From CAZMVU01 sp964569295 (lineage in GTDB: Bacteria > Hydrogenedentota > Hydrogenedentia > Hydrogenedentales > JAGMZX01), in assembly GCA_964569295.1 (NCBI GenBank), contig CAZMVU010000062.1:1-22552 (forward strand): DNA of 22,552 bases, in the 5' to 3' direction. Position numbers and translations under genes: made by a program. The notes below the pieces were generated by a model. It worked only from the letters and a program-made list of their open reading frames with translations, was not told the DNA's origin and made no database searches. Shown piece after piece: positions 15,807 to 22,552 of this stretch. Every line of letters begins with the position of its first letter. The stretch's first letter is position 1.

Positions 15807-16504
15807 AACAGGTTTCGCTCCTTCATGCTGACGTAACGCCCATCGCCAAAAACCATATGGTCCAGCAGTTCCACACCAAGCGTGGCCCCCGCTTCATACA
15901 ACAACTTGGTCACTTCCACATCCGAACGGCTCGGTTCCGGATCACCGCTTGGATGGTTGTGGCACACGATAACCGCCGCCGCCCCGTCGCGCACCGCCCG
16001 GCGGAATACGTCACGCGGTGCGGCCGCGGCCCCATCGAGCCCGCCCCGGGAAACCTCGACGGTTTGCAGCACCTCGTTCTTCCGGTTCAGCAGCAGGGCC
16101 AGCAGACACTCCGTTTCATATTCCTTGAACCGCAGCATCAGCAGGTCCGCCACGTCGCCCGCCTTACGAATACGTTTCGTAGCTGGGCGTGTGTACAACG
16201 CAAGCCGCTTACCCAGCTCGAGCGCCGCCTTCACCTCGATGGCCTTCACTGCTCCGATGCCCGGCACCTGGCGCAGCTCCTCGAGCGAAGCCCGCCCCAA
16301 CGCCCGCAGATCGCCAAAGTGCCCCACGAGGCGCTCCGCCAAGGCCACAGCGCCTTCCCGGCGTGTACCCGTGCGAAATAAAACCGCCAGCAACTCCGCA
16401 TCACGCAGGGCCTCGGGGCCCAGGCGCGCCAGCCGCTCCCGCGGGCGCTCCGCTTCCGGCATCTCCCGAACGGCACTCGTGAAAGGGGTATAAACCGTCA
16501 TCAT
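15803..16504 (-). CDS. radC: RadC family JAMM/MPN+ protein
   Basis: The 233-residue protein has the RadC architecture. An N-terminal helix-hairpin-helix region (PRERLARLGPEALRDAELLAVLF, with RQVPGIGAVKA) is followed by a JAMM metalloprotease-like domain with His182, His184, Ser192 and Asp195 in the HNHPSGDPEPSRSD motif. The old radiation-repair assignment is doubtful and the function is unsettled; some homologues act in DNA processing. The start is one of two adjacent ATGs (16504 or 16501), 5 or 8 bases after GGAG; a GTG two codons further up is less likely. The stop overlaps the psd start. A perfect hairpin lies 16 bases upstream of the start. Confidence 0.93.
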   Translation of the reverse strand: MMTVYTPFTSAVREMPEAERPRERLARLGPEALRDAELLAVLFRTGTRREGAVALAERLVGHFGDLRALGRASLEELRQVPGIGAVKAIEVKAALELGKRLALYTRPATKRIRKAGDVADLLMLRFKEYETECLLALLLNRKNEVLQTVEVSRGGLDGAAAAPRDVFRRAVRDGAAAVIVCHNHPSGDPEPSRSDVEVTKLLYEAGATLGVELLDHMVFGDGRYVSMKERNLF

Positions 16505-16519
16505 ACGCACTCCATGTTA

Positions 16520-16536
16520 TGCGGCGCAACGCCGCA
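16520..16536 (-). other. Perfect 7-bp hairpin upstream of radC
   Basis: TGCGGCG and CGCCGCA pair around a 3-base loop, 16 bases before the radC ATG. No U-run follows. It may mark the end of the prmC transcript or affect access to the radC ribosome site. The 217-base prmC-radC spacer also holds an AAAGGAGG-like sequence near 16591-16598 with no convincing gene after it. Confidence 0.4.
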
Positions 16537-16630
16537 CCATCCTTCACCTTCCCCCCCACACACACTGCAGTAAGAAGACGGTGCGCCCCCCTCCTTTCTT
16601 TCACAAGTACCCGGTATCCAAGCAACCTGG

Positions 16631-16660
16631 CTGCCAACCCGCCAAGTAAAGCCGGTTGAT
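16631..16660 (-). repeat. Dispersed intergenic repeat, copy D
   Basis: On the minus strand this reads AACCGGCTTTACTTGGCGGG, matching copies A-C with a one-base insertion in the CTTTCTTGG core. It lies in the prmC-radC spacer. Confidence 0.45.
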
Positions 16661-16721
16661 GCCCCGCGCAGGGCCATGGCCAAAAGGCCGTTGTTCCGGC
16701 CGGCGCCCGATCGCCGCCATA

Positions 16722-17564
16722 TCACCCGCGCAATCCGGAGACGATCCGCGGGTGGCCCCCCAGGTCAATGACGGTTTGTATATCCCGGAACCCGGCTTCG
16801 ACAAACAACGCGTGCACGGCCGCGCGTTGCGTCTCGCCGATCTCGAGCGCCAGGAGCCCCCCGGGCAAAAGATGCGCCCACGCCCGGCCAATGATCCGCC
16901 GGATCAGGGCCAACCCATCGCCCCCGGCAAGTAACGCGGCGGGATCCTCGTAATTGCGGATTACAGGCGGCAATGTGTCCCACTCATCCGCCCCAACATA
17001 CGGCGGATTCGAGACAATCGCCGTGAAGGCTGCCCCACGGGGCACGGCCTCGAAAAGGTCCCCTTCGTATAATTGCAGGCGGACCCCATGCCGCCGGGCG
17101 TTCTCACCGGCCGTACGGACGGCTTCCGGGGCTTGGTCCGTCGCGCTGTAGCGGTACGCCGGCGCCTGTTTCGCCAGGGCCACTGCCACGCACCCCGTGC
17201 CCGTGCACAAATCGAGCACAGGCGCACCCGGCGGCGCGCCCGCCGCGCCAGCACGTTTCCCTTGCAAGTACGACAACGCCACTTCCACCAGATGCTCCGT
17301 CTCGGGGCGTGGTACCAGCAACGGCGGCCGCACCAGGAACGGCAACGAGAAGAACTCCCATTCCCCCACGATATAGGCAATCGGCTCACTGGCGCCGCGC
17401 CGCGCCACAAAATCCTCGAAACCGGGCGCGGGCACAGGATCGCGCAGCCGCGTCAGCAGGGCCGCACGGCTCAGTCCGGCAGCATGGGCATATAGGATTT
17501 CCGCATCGAGGCGGGGGGTATCGGTCACGTGGACGAGGTGCGCGGCAGCGTGGCGAATGCGCAT
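16722..17564 (-). CDS. prmC: Peptide chain release factor N5-glutamine methyltransferase
   Basis: PrmC methylates the Gln of the GGQ motif in release factors RF1 and RF2. It has a helical N-terminal domain (LDAEILYAHAAGLSRAALL), the RPPLLVPRPETEHLVE segment, the SAM-binding motif LDLCTGTGCVAVALA and the substrate motif SNPPYVG. The start is uncertain. The ATG chosen (MRIRHAAAHL) gives 280 residues, the usual length. An ATG 20 codons upstream at 17624 (MSTGKKKYIQ) would add an AT-rich stretch that looks more like leader; neither has a clear Shine-Dalgarno. prfA, a frequent neighbour, is not present. The gene is divergent from the acylase pair. Confidence 0.92.
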   Translation of the reverse strand: MRIRHAAAHLVHVTDTPRLDAEILYAHAAGLSRAALLTRLRDPVPAPGFEDFVARRGASEPIAYIVGEWEFFSLPFLVRPPLLVPRPETEHLVEVALSYLQGKRAGAAGAPPGAPVLDLCTGTGCVAVALAKQAPAYRYSATDQAPEAVRTAGENARRHGVRLQLYEGDLFEAVPRGAAFTAIVSNPPYVGADEWDTLPPVIRNYEDPAALLAGGDGLALIRRIIGRAWAHLLPGGLLALEIGETQRAAVHALFVEAGFRDIQTVIDLGGHPRIVSGLRG

Positions 17565-17665
17565 ACCTGCGGGGGTGTCCGCGGTTATTTGTGGTTGTAT
17601 GTATTTTTTCTTGCCTGTACTCATCGTGTGCCGGCGGGCGGTGAACCGTCTCATAACCGCACAGC

Positions 17666-17674
17666 ATTCTACCA
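17666..17674 (-). promoter_or_regulatory. Candidate extended -10 promoter for prmC
   Basis: TGGTAGAAT fits the TGnTATAAT extended -10 pattern and needs no strong -35; none is seen at 17-18 bases. The start would be near 17659, upstream of both prmC start candidates. In the same divergent spacer a plus-strand TATAAG (17713-17718) could serve the first acylase gene, but its -35 is poor. Confidence 0.35.
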
Positions 17675-17798
17675 CAAGCGCGCCAACGCGCCCATTAAAA
17701 CATGCCACACCGTATAAGAGCCACCCGCACTTTCAAAGTACTGAAACCCGCCCCTGCGCGTTCCTGTCCAAAGTCGCAACAATGGGAGGGTTGTAAGT

Positions 17799-19985
17799 AT
17801 GCACAGGCGCAACGGTGTGAACCGCAGTTTCTCGGAGGAACGTTTCCTGGCGGGCCTGTGCCTTGCAGTGGCGCTTCTGGCCGGGTGTCTGGATGAACAG
17901 GACCGCAAGGCATTCATTCCGCCGGCAGACCGGTACGATGTCGAGATTGTGCGTGATACCTGGGGCATCCCCCATGTTTATGGGAAGAGCGACGCCGACG
18001 CCGCCTACGGCCTCGCCTTCGCCCACTGTGAGGACGACTGGGAGCACATCGAGGGGGCCGTCCTCACGGCCCGCGGCCGCATGGCCGCCGTGTTCGGGCG
18101 CAGCGTTGCCCCGTTCGACTACCTGGTCCGCCTGTTTCGCGTGCGCGCGTTCGTCGATGAAAAGTACGAGACCGGGCTCTCGCCCGAGGTGCGCGCCATT
18201 GTCGAGGCCTACGCCGAGGGCGTAACCCATTTTGCCGCCCTGTTCCCCGGCAAAACGCCCCACGTCAAACTCCCCGTCACGGGGAAGGACATTGTAGCAG
18301 GGGCCACCTTCAAGGCGCCTTTCTTCTATGAGTTGCAGCACGAACTGCGCGAACTCATGGCGGGCGAGGGCGGCGTCCCCATCGGGCGCAAGGGCGAGAT
18401 CGCGAGCCTGCACGGCCTGGACCACGCCCCCGGCGCCGCCCCCGGTGCGGCTTTCGGCTCGAACGCCTGGGCCGTGGCCCCGCACCGGTCCGCCGATGGG
18501 GCGGCGCGCCTCGCAATCAACTCGCACATGCCCTGGACGGGGCCGGTCGCGTGGTACGAGGCCCACGTGGTGAGTGAGGCGGGGTGGAACATGACCGGCG
18601 GCACCTTCCCCGGCGGCCCCATGATCTTCAGCGGTCATGACGCGCACAAGGGCTGGTGCCACACCATCAACCGGCCGGACCTCGTGGACATCTACGAACT
18701 CGACATCAATCCGGAAGACCAGAACCAGTACTGGTACGACGGCGCCTGGCGCGATCTCGAGCGCGAGACCGCGCGGTTCACGGTCAAGCTCTGGGGCCCC
18801 ATCCGCATACCGGTCGAGCGCGAGTTGCTCTGGTCGGTCCATGGCCCCGCCCTGCGCACAGGAAAAGGTGTTTTCGCCATCGCCTTCGCGGGCTATGGCG
18901 AGGTGGGCCACCTCGAGCAGTGGTTCCGCATGAACAAGGCGCGCAACCTCGACGAGTTTATCGCCGCCATGGAGCTGAACCTGCTCACCTCGCTCAACAC
19001 CGTGTATGCCGACCGGCAAGGCAATCTCTTCTATGCCTACAACGGCCACTTCCCTGTACGCGCCGACGGCCACGACTGGCAAGGTGTCCTGCCCGGTGAC
19101 GACCCGGCACTGCGCTGGAGCGCGCGGCTCCCCTTCTCCGCCGTGCCCCAGGTGCTCAACCCGCCTTCCGGGTTCATCCAGTCGTGTAACAACACGCCCT
19201 TTCACACGACAGACGGCCCCGGCAACCCGCGCCCCGAGGAGTTCCCGGCGTGGATGGGCATACAAAAAGCGATGACCAACCGGGCGTGGCGCGCCCTCGA
19301 ACTATACGGCGCGGACACGGCGATTACACCCGAGGAATTTCACGCCTACAAATACGACAAGACCTACTCCGAAAAATCGGCGCTGGCCAGGTTTCAGCGG
19401 GAAATCGCGAAAGCGCCGCTGCCGGAGGATCCGCTGCTGCGCGAAGCCGTCGAACTCGTGCGCGCCTGGGACCGGACCACCGGGCGGGATAGCGAGGCCG
19501 CGGCACTCGTCATTATGGCAGGCAAGCGCATCGGTCTGCCCGACGGTTCGGGCGACACACCCCTGGAGCGCCTCCACGCGGCAGCCCGCACGCTGCACGC
19601 AGCCCACAATACCATCCGCGTGCGCTGGGAGGACATGATGCGCCTGGTGCGCGGCGATCTGGACCTGGGGCTCGCCGGCGGCCCGGACTGCCTGCGCGCG
19701 CTCGACCCGCAACTCATGGATGACGGGCGCTACCAGGCCATCAATGGCGATTGCCTGTTCCAAATCGTCGCGTGGGACCGGGACGGCCGGGTCAGTGCGG
19801 AGAACATACACCAATTCGGCGCCGCCACGTTGGCCAAAGACTCGCCCCACTACGCCGACCAGGCGCCGCTCTTCGCCCGCGAGAAAACGCGCACAGCCTT
19901 CTTCACGAAGGAAGAAGTCTCGGCGAATGCCAAGCGCCGCTACCGCCCCGGCGAGCTGGCACAACTCTGGTACAAGGCGGACTGA
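17799..19985 (+). CDS. Penicillin acylase / AHL acylase family lipoprotein (first of tandem pair)
   Basis: This 728-residue exported Ntn-hydrolase of the penicillin amidase family cleaves an amide bond with an N-terminal Ser made by self-processing. The lipobox LAGC places the lipidated Cys at residue 30, so it is probably anchored in an envelope membrane. The alpha part starts at YDVEIVRDTWGIPHVYG. A linker leads to the cleavage site FGSNAWAVAP (Ser221 becomes the beta-chain N-terminus). The beta part has INSHMPWTGPVAWYEA, GGTFPGGPMIF and FIQSCNNTPFHTT, which holds the family Asn region. Whether it acts on acyl-homoserine lactones, beta-lactams or acylated peptides cannot be read from the sequence. 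The ATG has GGGAGGG about 9 bases upstream. A similar full-length paralogue follows. Confidence 0.9.
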   Translation: MHRRNGVNRSFSEERFLAGLCLAVALLAGCLDEQDRKAFIPPADRYDVEIVRDTWGIPHVYGKSDADAAYGLAFAHCEDDWEHIEGAVLTARGRMAAVFGRSVAPFDYLVRLFRVRAFVDEKYETGLSPEVRAIVEAYAEGVTHFAALFPGKTPHVKLPVTGKDIVAGATFKAPFFYELQHELRELMAGEGGVPIGRKGEIASLHGLDHAPGAAPGAAFGSNAWAVAPHRSADGAARLAINSHMPWTGPVAWYEAHVVSEAGWNMTGGTFPGGPMIFSGHDAHKGWCHTINRPDLVDIYELDINPEDQNQYWYDGAWRDLERETARFTVKLWGPIRIPVERELLWSVHGPALRTGKGVFAIAFAGYGEVGHLEQWFRMNKARNLDEFIAAMELNLLTSLNTVYADRQGNLFYAYNGHFPVRADGHDWQGVLPGDDPALRWSARLPFSAVPQVLNPPSGFIQSCNNTPFHTTDGPGNPRPEEFPAWMGIQKAMTNRAWRALELYGADTAITPEEFHAYKYDKTYSEKSALARFQREIAKAPLPEDPLLREAVELVRAWDRTTGRDSEAAALVIMAGKRIGLPDGSGDTPLERLHAAARTLHAAHNTIRVRWEDMMRLVRGDLDLGLAGGPDCLRALDPQLMDDGRYQAINGDCLFQIVAWDRDGRVSAENIHQFGAATLAKDSPHYADQAPLFAREKTRTAFFTKEEVSANAKRRYRPGELAQLWYKAD

Positions 19986-20048
19986 TCCTTTCAATCAGCG
20001 GAAACTGAACTGGAACTTCGGCAGTCCAACCTGCGAGGCAATAACTCA

Positions 20049-20062
20049 ATCAATCGATTGAT
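20049..20062. promoter_or_regulatory. 14-bp perfect palindrome between the acylase genes
   Basis: ATCAATCGATTGAT is a perfect inverted repeat, AT-rich in a GC-rich setting, 27-40 bases upstream of the second acylase ATG. Size and position suit a dimeric regulator's operator. No clear promoter boxes were found around it. The 103-base spacer holds no gene. Confidence 0.4.
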
Positions 20063-20088
20063 AAAACTCAGTGAAGGAAGAACATACC

Positions 20089-22212
20089 ATGCGCATTGCC
20101 AAGCCGTTGCTCGTGTCGCTCGCTTTCGCCCTGCTGGCTGGCTGCCCCTGCGCGCCGCCCGATCTCACGGCAAGCATCCCCGAGGAAGGCCGATACGACG
20201 TCACCATCCACCGCGATCTCTTCGGCGTACCCCACATCTACGGGAAGACCGACCCCGACGTGGCCTACGGACTCGGCTATGCCCAGTGCGAGGACGATTT
20301 CGAGACCGTGCAGGAAATGTTGTTGAGCGTGCGCGGCCGGCTGGCGACCCACCAGCGCTTCGGCGGTGTCAGCAACGACCTCATCGTGCAGGCGTTCAAG
20401 GTGGAGGAGACCGTAAACGCCAAGTACGAAACGGAAGTACGCCCTGAAGTGCGCGCACTGTGCGAGGCTTACGCCGACGGCGTGAACCACTTTGCGGCAT
20501 TGCACCGCGAAGAAATCTATGCGTGCGGCGTGTTTCCCACCACCGGCAAGGACGTGATCGCCGGGTTCACCCTGCGCATGCCCTTCTTCTACATGCTGCA
20601 CAAGCATATCCGCGGCGTCTTCGATCCCAACGAGCCCATTCGCCGGGAAACGCAGCAGGCCGATGAGGCGATCGTGGGTTCCGAGGATCGCGGCTCGAAC
20701 ACATTCGCCGTGGCGCCCAACCGCTCGGCCGACGGGCATACACGCCTGGCGGTGAACTCGCACCAACCCTGGACCGGACCGGTCGCGTGGTACGAGGCGC
20801 GGCTCAAGAGCGAGGAAGGGTGGGACATCATCGGCGGCACCTTCCCGGGCGCACCGGTCATTCTTCATGGGCACAACCGCGACCTCGGCTGGGCCCACAC
20901 GGTCAATGTCCCTGACCTGTGCGACATTTATGAACTCACGCTCAACCCGGACAACCCGGACCAGTACCGCTTCGACGGCGAATGGCGCGACTTCGAGAAG
21001 GAGGAGGTCACGCTACGCGTGCGCCTGTGGGGTCCCATCACCGTCGGCATCACGCGCGAGCTGCTCTGGAGCATGCATGGCCCGGCGGTCATCTCGGACG
21101 AGGGCGCCTTCGCCGTGCGCTTCGTGGGTTATGGCGAGGTGAACCAGCTCGGCCAGTTCTACGCCATGAACCGCGCCACCAACTTCGACGAATTCCGCAG
21201 CGCCATGGCCATGCAGGGCTTCTTCTCGATGAACACCGGCTACGCGGACAAGGAGGGGAACATCTGGTACCTGTACAACGCCAAGTTCCCTGTGCGCAAC
21301 CCCGGCTATGACTGGTCGGGCATCGTGCCGGGGGACACCCCGGAAACGCTGTGGACCGAGTACTATCCCTTCGAGAAACTACCCCAGGTCTTCAACCCCG
21401 AATCGGGCTTCGTCCAGAACTGCAATTCATCGCCATGGAAGACGACCACCGGTCCCGGCAATCCAAAACCGGCGGACTTCCCGGAATGGCTGGGCATCCC
21501 GGATGAAATGACCAACCGGGGCTGGCGTGCCCTCGAACTATTCGGCAACGACGAATCGATCACGGGCGAAGAGTTCTACGACTACAAGTTCGACCAGCGC
21601 TATTCGAAGCAATCCCAAGTCGGCGATTTGTGGGAGCAGGCCGCCGCCCTGCCGCCCTTCGACGACCCCCTGCTGAACGAAGCGATCGAAGTCATCCGCA
21701 ACTGGGACTGGGCGGCCTATCCGGACAGCATGGGCACGGCCCTGATCGTGCTTACTGCGGAGCCCATCATCCGGGCACAGATGTTCGGCAACCCGCCGCC
21801 CGACCCCCTCGATAAGCTGCGTGAGGCAGCCACGTACCTCAAGAAACACCACGGCCGCCTGCGCGTGCCCTGGGCTCATGTGAACCGGCTCGTGCGCGGC
21901 GAGGTCAATGTCGGCCTCGGCGGCGGGCCGGACGTGCTCAACGCGGTCTACGGCAACAGGCAGCCCGACGGTACGCTGCACGGCCACACGGGCGACAGCT
22001 ACATCCTCATGGCCGACTGGGACGAAGACGGGGCGGTGTCGAGCGAGAGCGTGCATGTCTTCGGCAGCGCGACCACGCGCCCGGAGTCGCCCCACTATGC
22101 CGACCAGGTACCCCTCTTCGTGCACCACAAGCTCAAGCCCACCTACCTCGACGAGGAAGACCTCATGGCCCACCTCGAAGAGTCCTACCGGCCGGGAGAA
22201 CGGGAAGAGTAA
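20089..22212 (+). CDS. Penicillin acylase / AHL acylase family lipoprotein (second of tandem pair)
   Basis: This 707-residue paralogue of the preceding gene is alignable along the whole length. The signal MRIAKPLLVSLAFALLAGC ends in LAGC with lipidation at Cys19; a second Cys follows two residues later. The alpha part begins YDVTIHRDLFGVPHIYG. The processing site is DRGSNTFAVAP, giving catalytic Ser203. The beta part has VNSHQPWTGPVAWYEA, GGTFPGAPVIL and FVQNCNSSPWKTT. The linker before Ser203 differs fully from its paralogue. An in-frame GTG six codons earlier is open, but the ATG gives the proper signal peptide and has AAGGA upstream. The C-terminus is acidic (RPGEREE). Substrate unknown. 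Confidence 0.9.
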   Translation: MRIAKPLLVSLAFALLAGCPCAPPDLTASIPEEGRYDVTIHRDLFGVPHIYGKTDPDVAYGLGYAQCEDDFETVQEMLLSVRGRLATHQRFGGVSNDLIVQAFKVEETVNAKYETEVRPEVRALCEAYADGVNHFAALHREEIYACGVFPTTGKDVIAGFTLRMPFFYMLHKHIRGVFDPNEPIRRETQQADEAIVGSEDRGSNTFAVAPNRSADGHTRLAVNSHQPWTGPVAWYEARLKSEEGWDIIGGTFPGAPVILHGHNRDLGWAHTVNVPDLCDIYELTLNPDNPDQYRFDGEWRDFEKEEVTLRVRLWGPITVGITRELLWSMHGPAVISDEGAFAVRFVGYGEVNQLGQFYAMNRATNFDEFRSAMAMQGFFSMNTGYADKEGNIWYLYNAKFPVRNPGYDWSGIVPGDTPETLWTEYYPFEKLPQVFNPESGFVQNCNSSPWKTTTGPGNPKPADFPEWLGIPDEMTNRGWRALELFGNDESITGEEFYDYKFDQRYSKQSQVGDLWEQAAALPPFDDPLLNEAIEVIRNWDWAAYPDSMGTALIVLTAEPIIRAQMFGNPPPDPLDKLREAATYLKKHHGRLRVPWAHVNRLVRGEVNVGLGGGPDVLNAVYGNRQPDGTLHGHTGDSYILMADWDEDGAVSSESVHVFGSATTRPESPHYADQVPLFVHHKLKPTYLDEEDLMAHLEESYRPGEREE

Positions 22213-22330
22213 AACAGTTCGCGCCGATTACAGCACGAAGACCGCCGGCTGCTGTTGTGGCGAGTCTCCCGGTCCTCAGCCGGGACGGCCACATCGCGCC
22301 CCTATGCCTTCGCTGCGCCCGCGCGTCTTC

Positions 22331-22413
22331 ATCCTGTCAATCCCGTCCATCCTGTCAATCCCGTCCATTCTGTCAATCCCGTCCATTCTGTCAATCCCGT
22401 CCATTCTGTCAAT
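22331..22413. repeat. 18-bp tandem repeat array
   Basis: Four full units of ATYCTGTCAATCCCGTCC and a partial fifth lie directly head to tail with no spacers. The first two units have C and the later ones T at the third position. The array ends in the 10-bp palindrome GTCAATTGAC (22408-22417). The 18-base period keeps reading frames open, but the encoded six-residue repeat belongs to no recognisable protein. Confidence 0.95.
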
Positions 22414-22521
22414 TGACTTCACCGCGCCAAACACCTTTGCCGGCCAGGAAATGAAAGTTTCAGGGACAGATGCCACTAAACAGAGTACTACGTGTACTTC
22501 CCCATTCCAGGCAATCTCTTC

Positions 22522-22548
22522 ATCTGCGTTATCTGCGTTATCTGCGGT
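22522..22548. repeat. 9-bp tandem repeat ATCTGCGTT
   Basis: Three head-to-tail units, the last ending GGT instead of GTT, occur just before the window edge. It may continue beyond it. Confidence 0.85.
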
Positions 22549-22552
22549 GAAT

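Larger units (their letters stand above)
22213..22552. other. Gene-free, repeat-bearing 3' region
   Basis: No convincing coding frame is present. The stretch holds a 6-bp hairpin near 22267-22285 (TCCCGG with CCGGGA) without a U-run, an 18-bp tandem array, and a 9-bp tandem repeat close to the window edge. It could contain the end of the acylase transcript, but no intrinsic terminator is seen. Confidence 0.7.

Noticed and set aside
17733..17748. Inverted repeat TTTCA/TGAAA upstream of the first acylase gene
   Set aside because: The two 5-bp arms are not symmetric around the centre and are too short to set apart from chance.
17733..19265. Minus-strand 510-codon open frame opposite the first acylase gene
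   Set aside because: The plus strand encodes a complete acylase with all family motifs; the antisense frame has shadow composition and no motif.
22331..22413. CRISPR array
   Set aside because: Units are contiguous 18-mers with no spacers and no cas genes are present; it is a simple tandem repeat.

Overview
The window is chromosomal DNA from a GC-rich diderm bacterium. The cell-envelope evidence is a DUF481-type outer-membrane beta-barrel ending in Phe, two LAGC lipoproteins, and phosphatidylethanolamine synthesis genes. The gene content is mostly core. The dispersed intergenic repeats, the non-proteobacterial gene order and the paired acylase lipoproteins suggest an uncultured environmental lineage (PVC/FCB-like, for example Hydrogenedentota). 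This placement is an inference and no phylogenetic marker was tested.

Layout. From the left edge to about 17.6 kb every gene lies on the minus strand, so transcription runs right to left. The largest block is a compact translation/transcription operon in the order rimP, nusA, infB, ylxP (DUF503), rbfA-nrnA (one fused gene), truB, ribF. Its gaps range from 18 bases down to 4-base ATGA overlaps. In front of rimP lies a leader of about 240 nt with a good sigma70-like promoter. That promoter is followed almost at once by a textbook intrinsic terminator, so all transcription into the nusA operon must read through it.

Upstream of that (8.8-12.8 kb) are pgeF and hslU, which overlap by one base, then rpiB, then a MauE/DoxX-like membrane protein fused to a thioredoxin-fold domain. 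No hslV sits next to hslU. The 13.0-17.6 kb part holds a DUF481-type outer-membrane protein, then pssA, psd and radC. Psd and PssA make phosphatidylethanolamine; radC overlaps psd by 4 bases. prmC comes first in that direction.

From 17.8 kb the orientation flips. Two tandem plus-strand genes encode full-length paralogous penicillin-acylase/AHL-acylase family Ntn-hydrolases. Both are predicted lipoproteins, each with the Gly-Ser autoprocessing site. The window ends in 340 gene-free bases carrying an 18-bp tandem repeat array and a 9-bp repeat.

The points most worth a second look are the promoter-terminator leader of the nusA operon, the RbfA-NrnA fusion, a short dispersed intergenic repeat related to CCGGCTTTCTTGGCGGC (five copies in three spacers), the tandem acylase lipoproteins, and the MauE-thioredoxin fusion. 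No tRNA, rRNA, CRISPR array, transposase or phage gene was seen.
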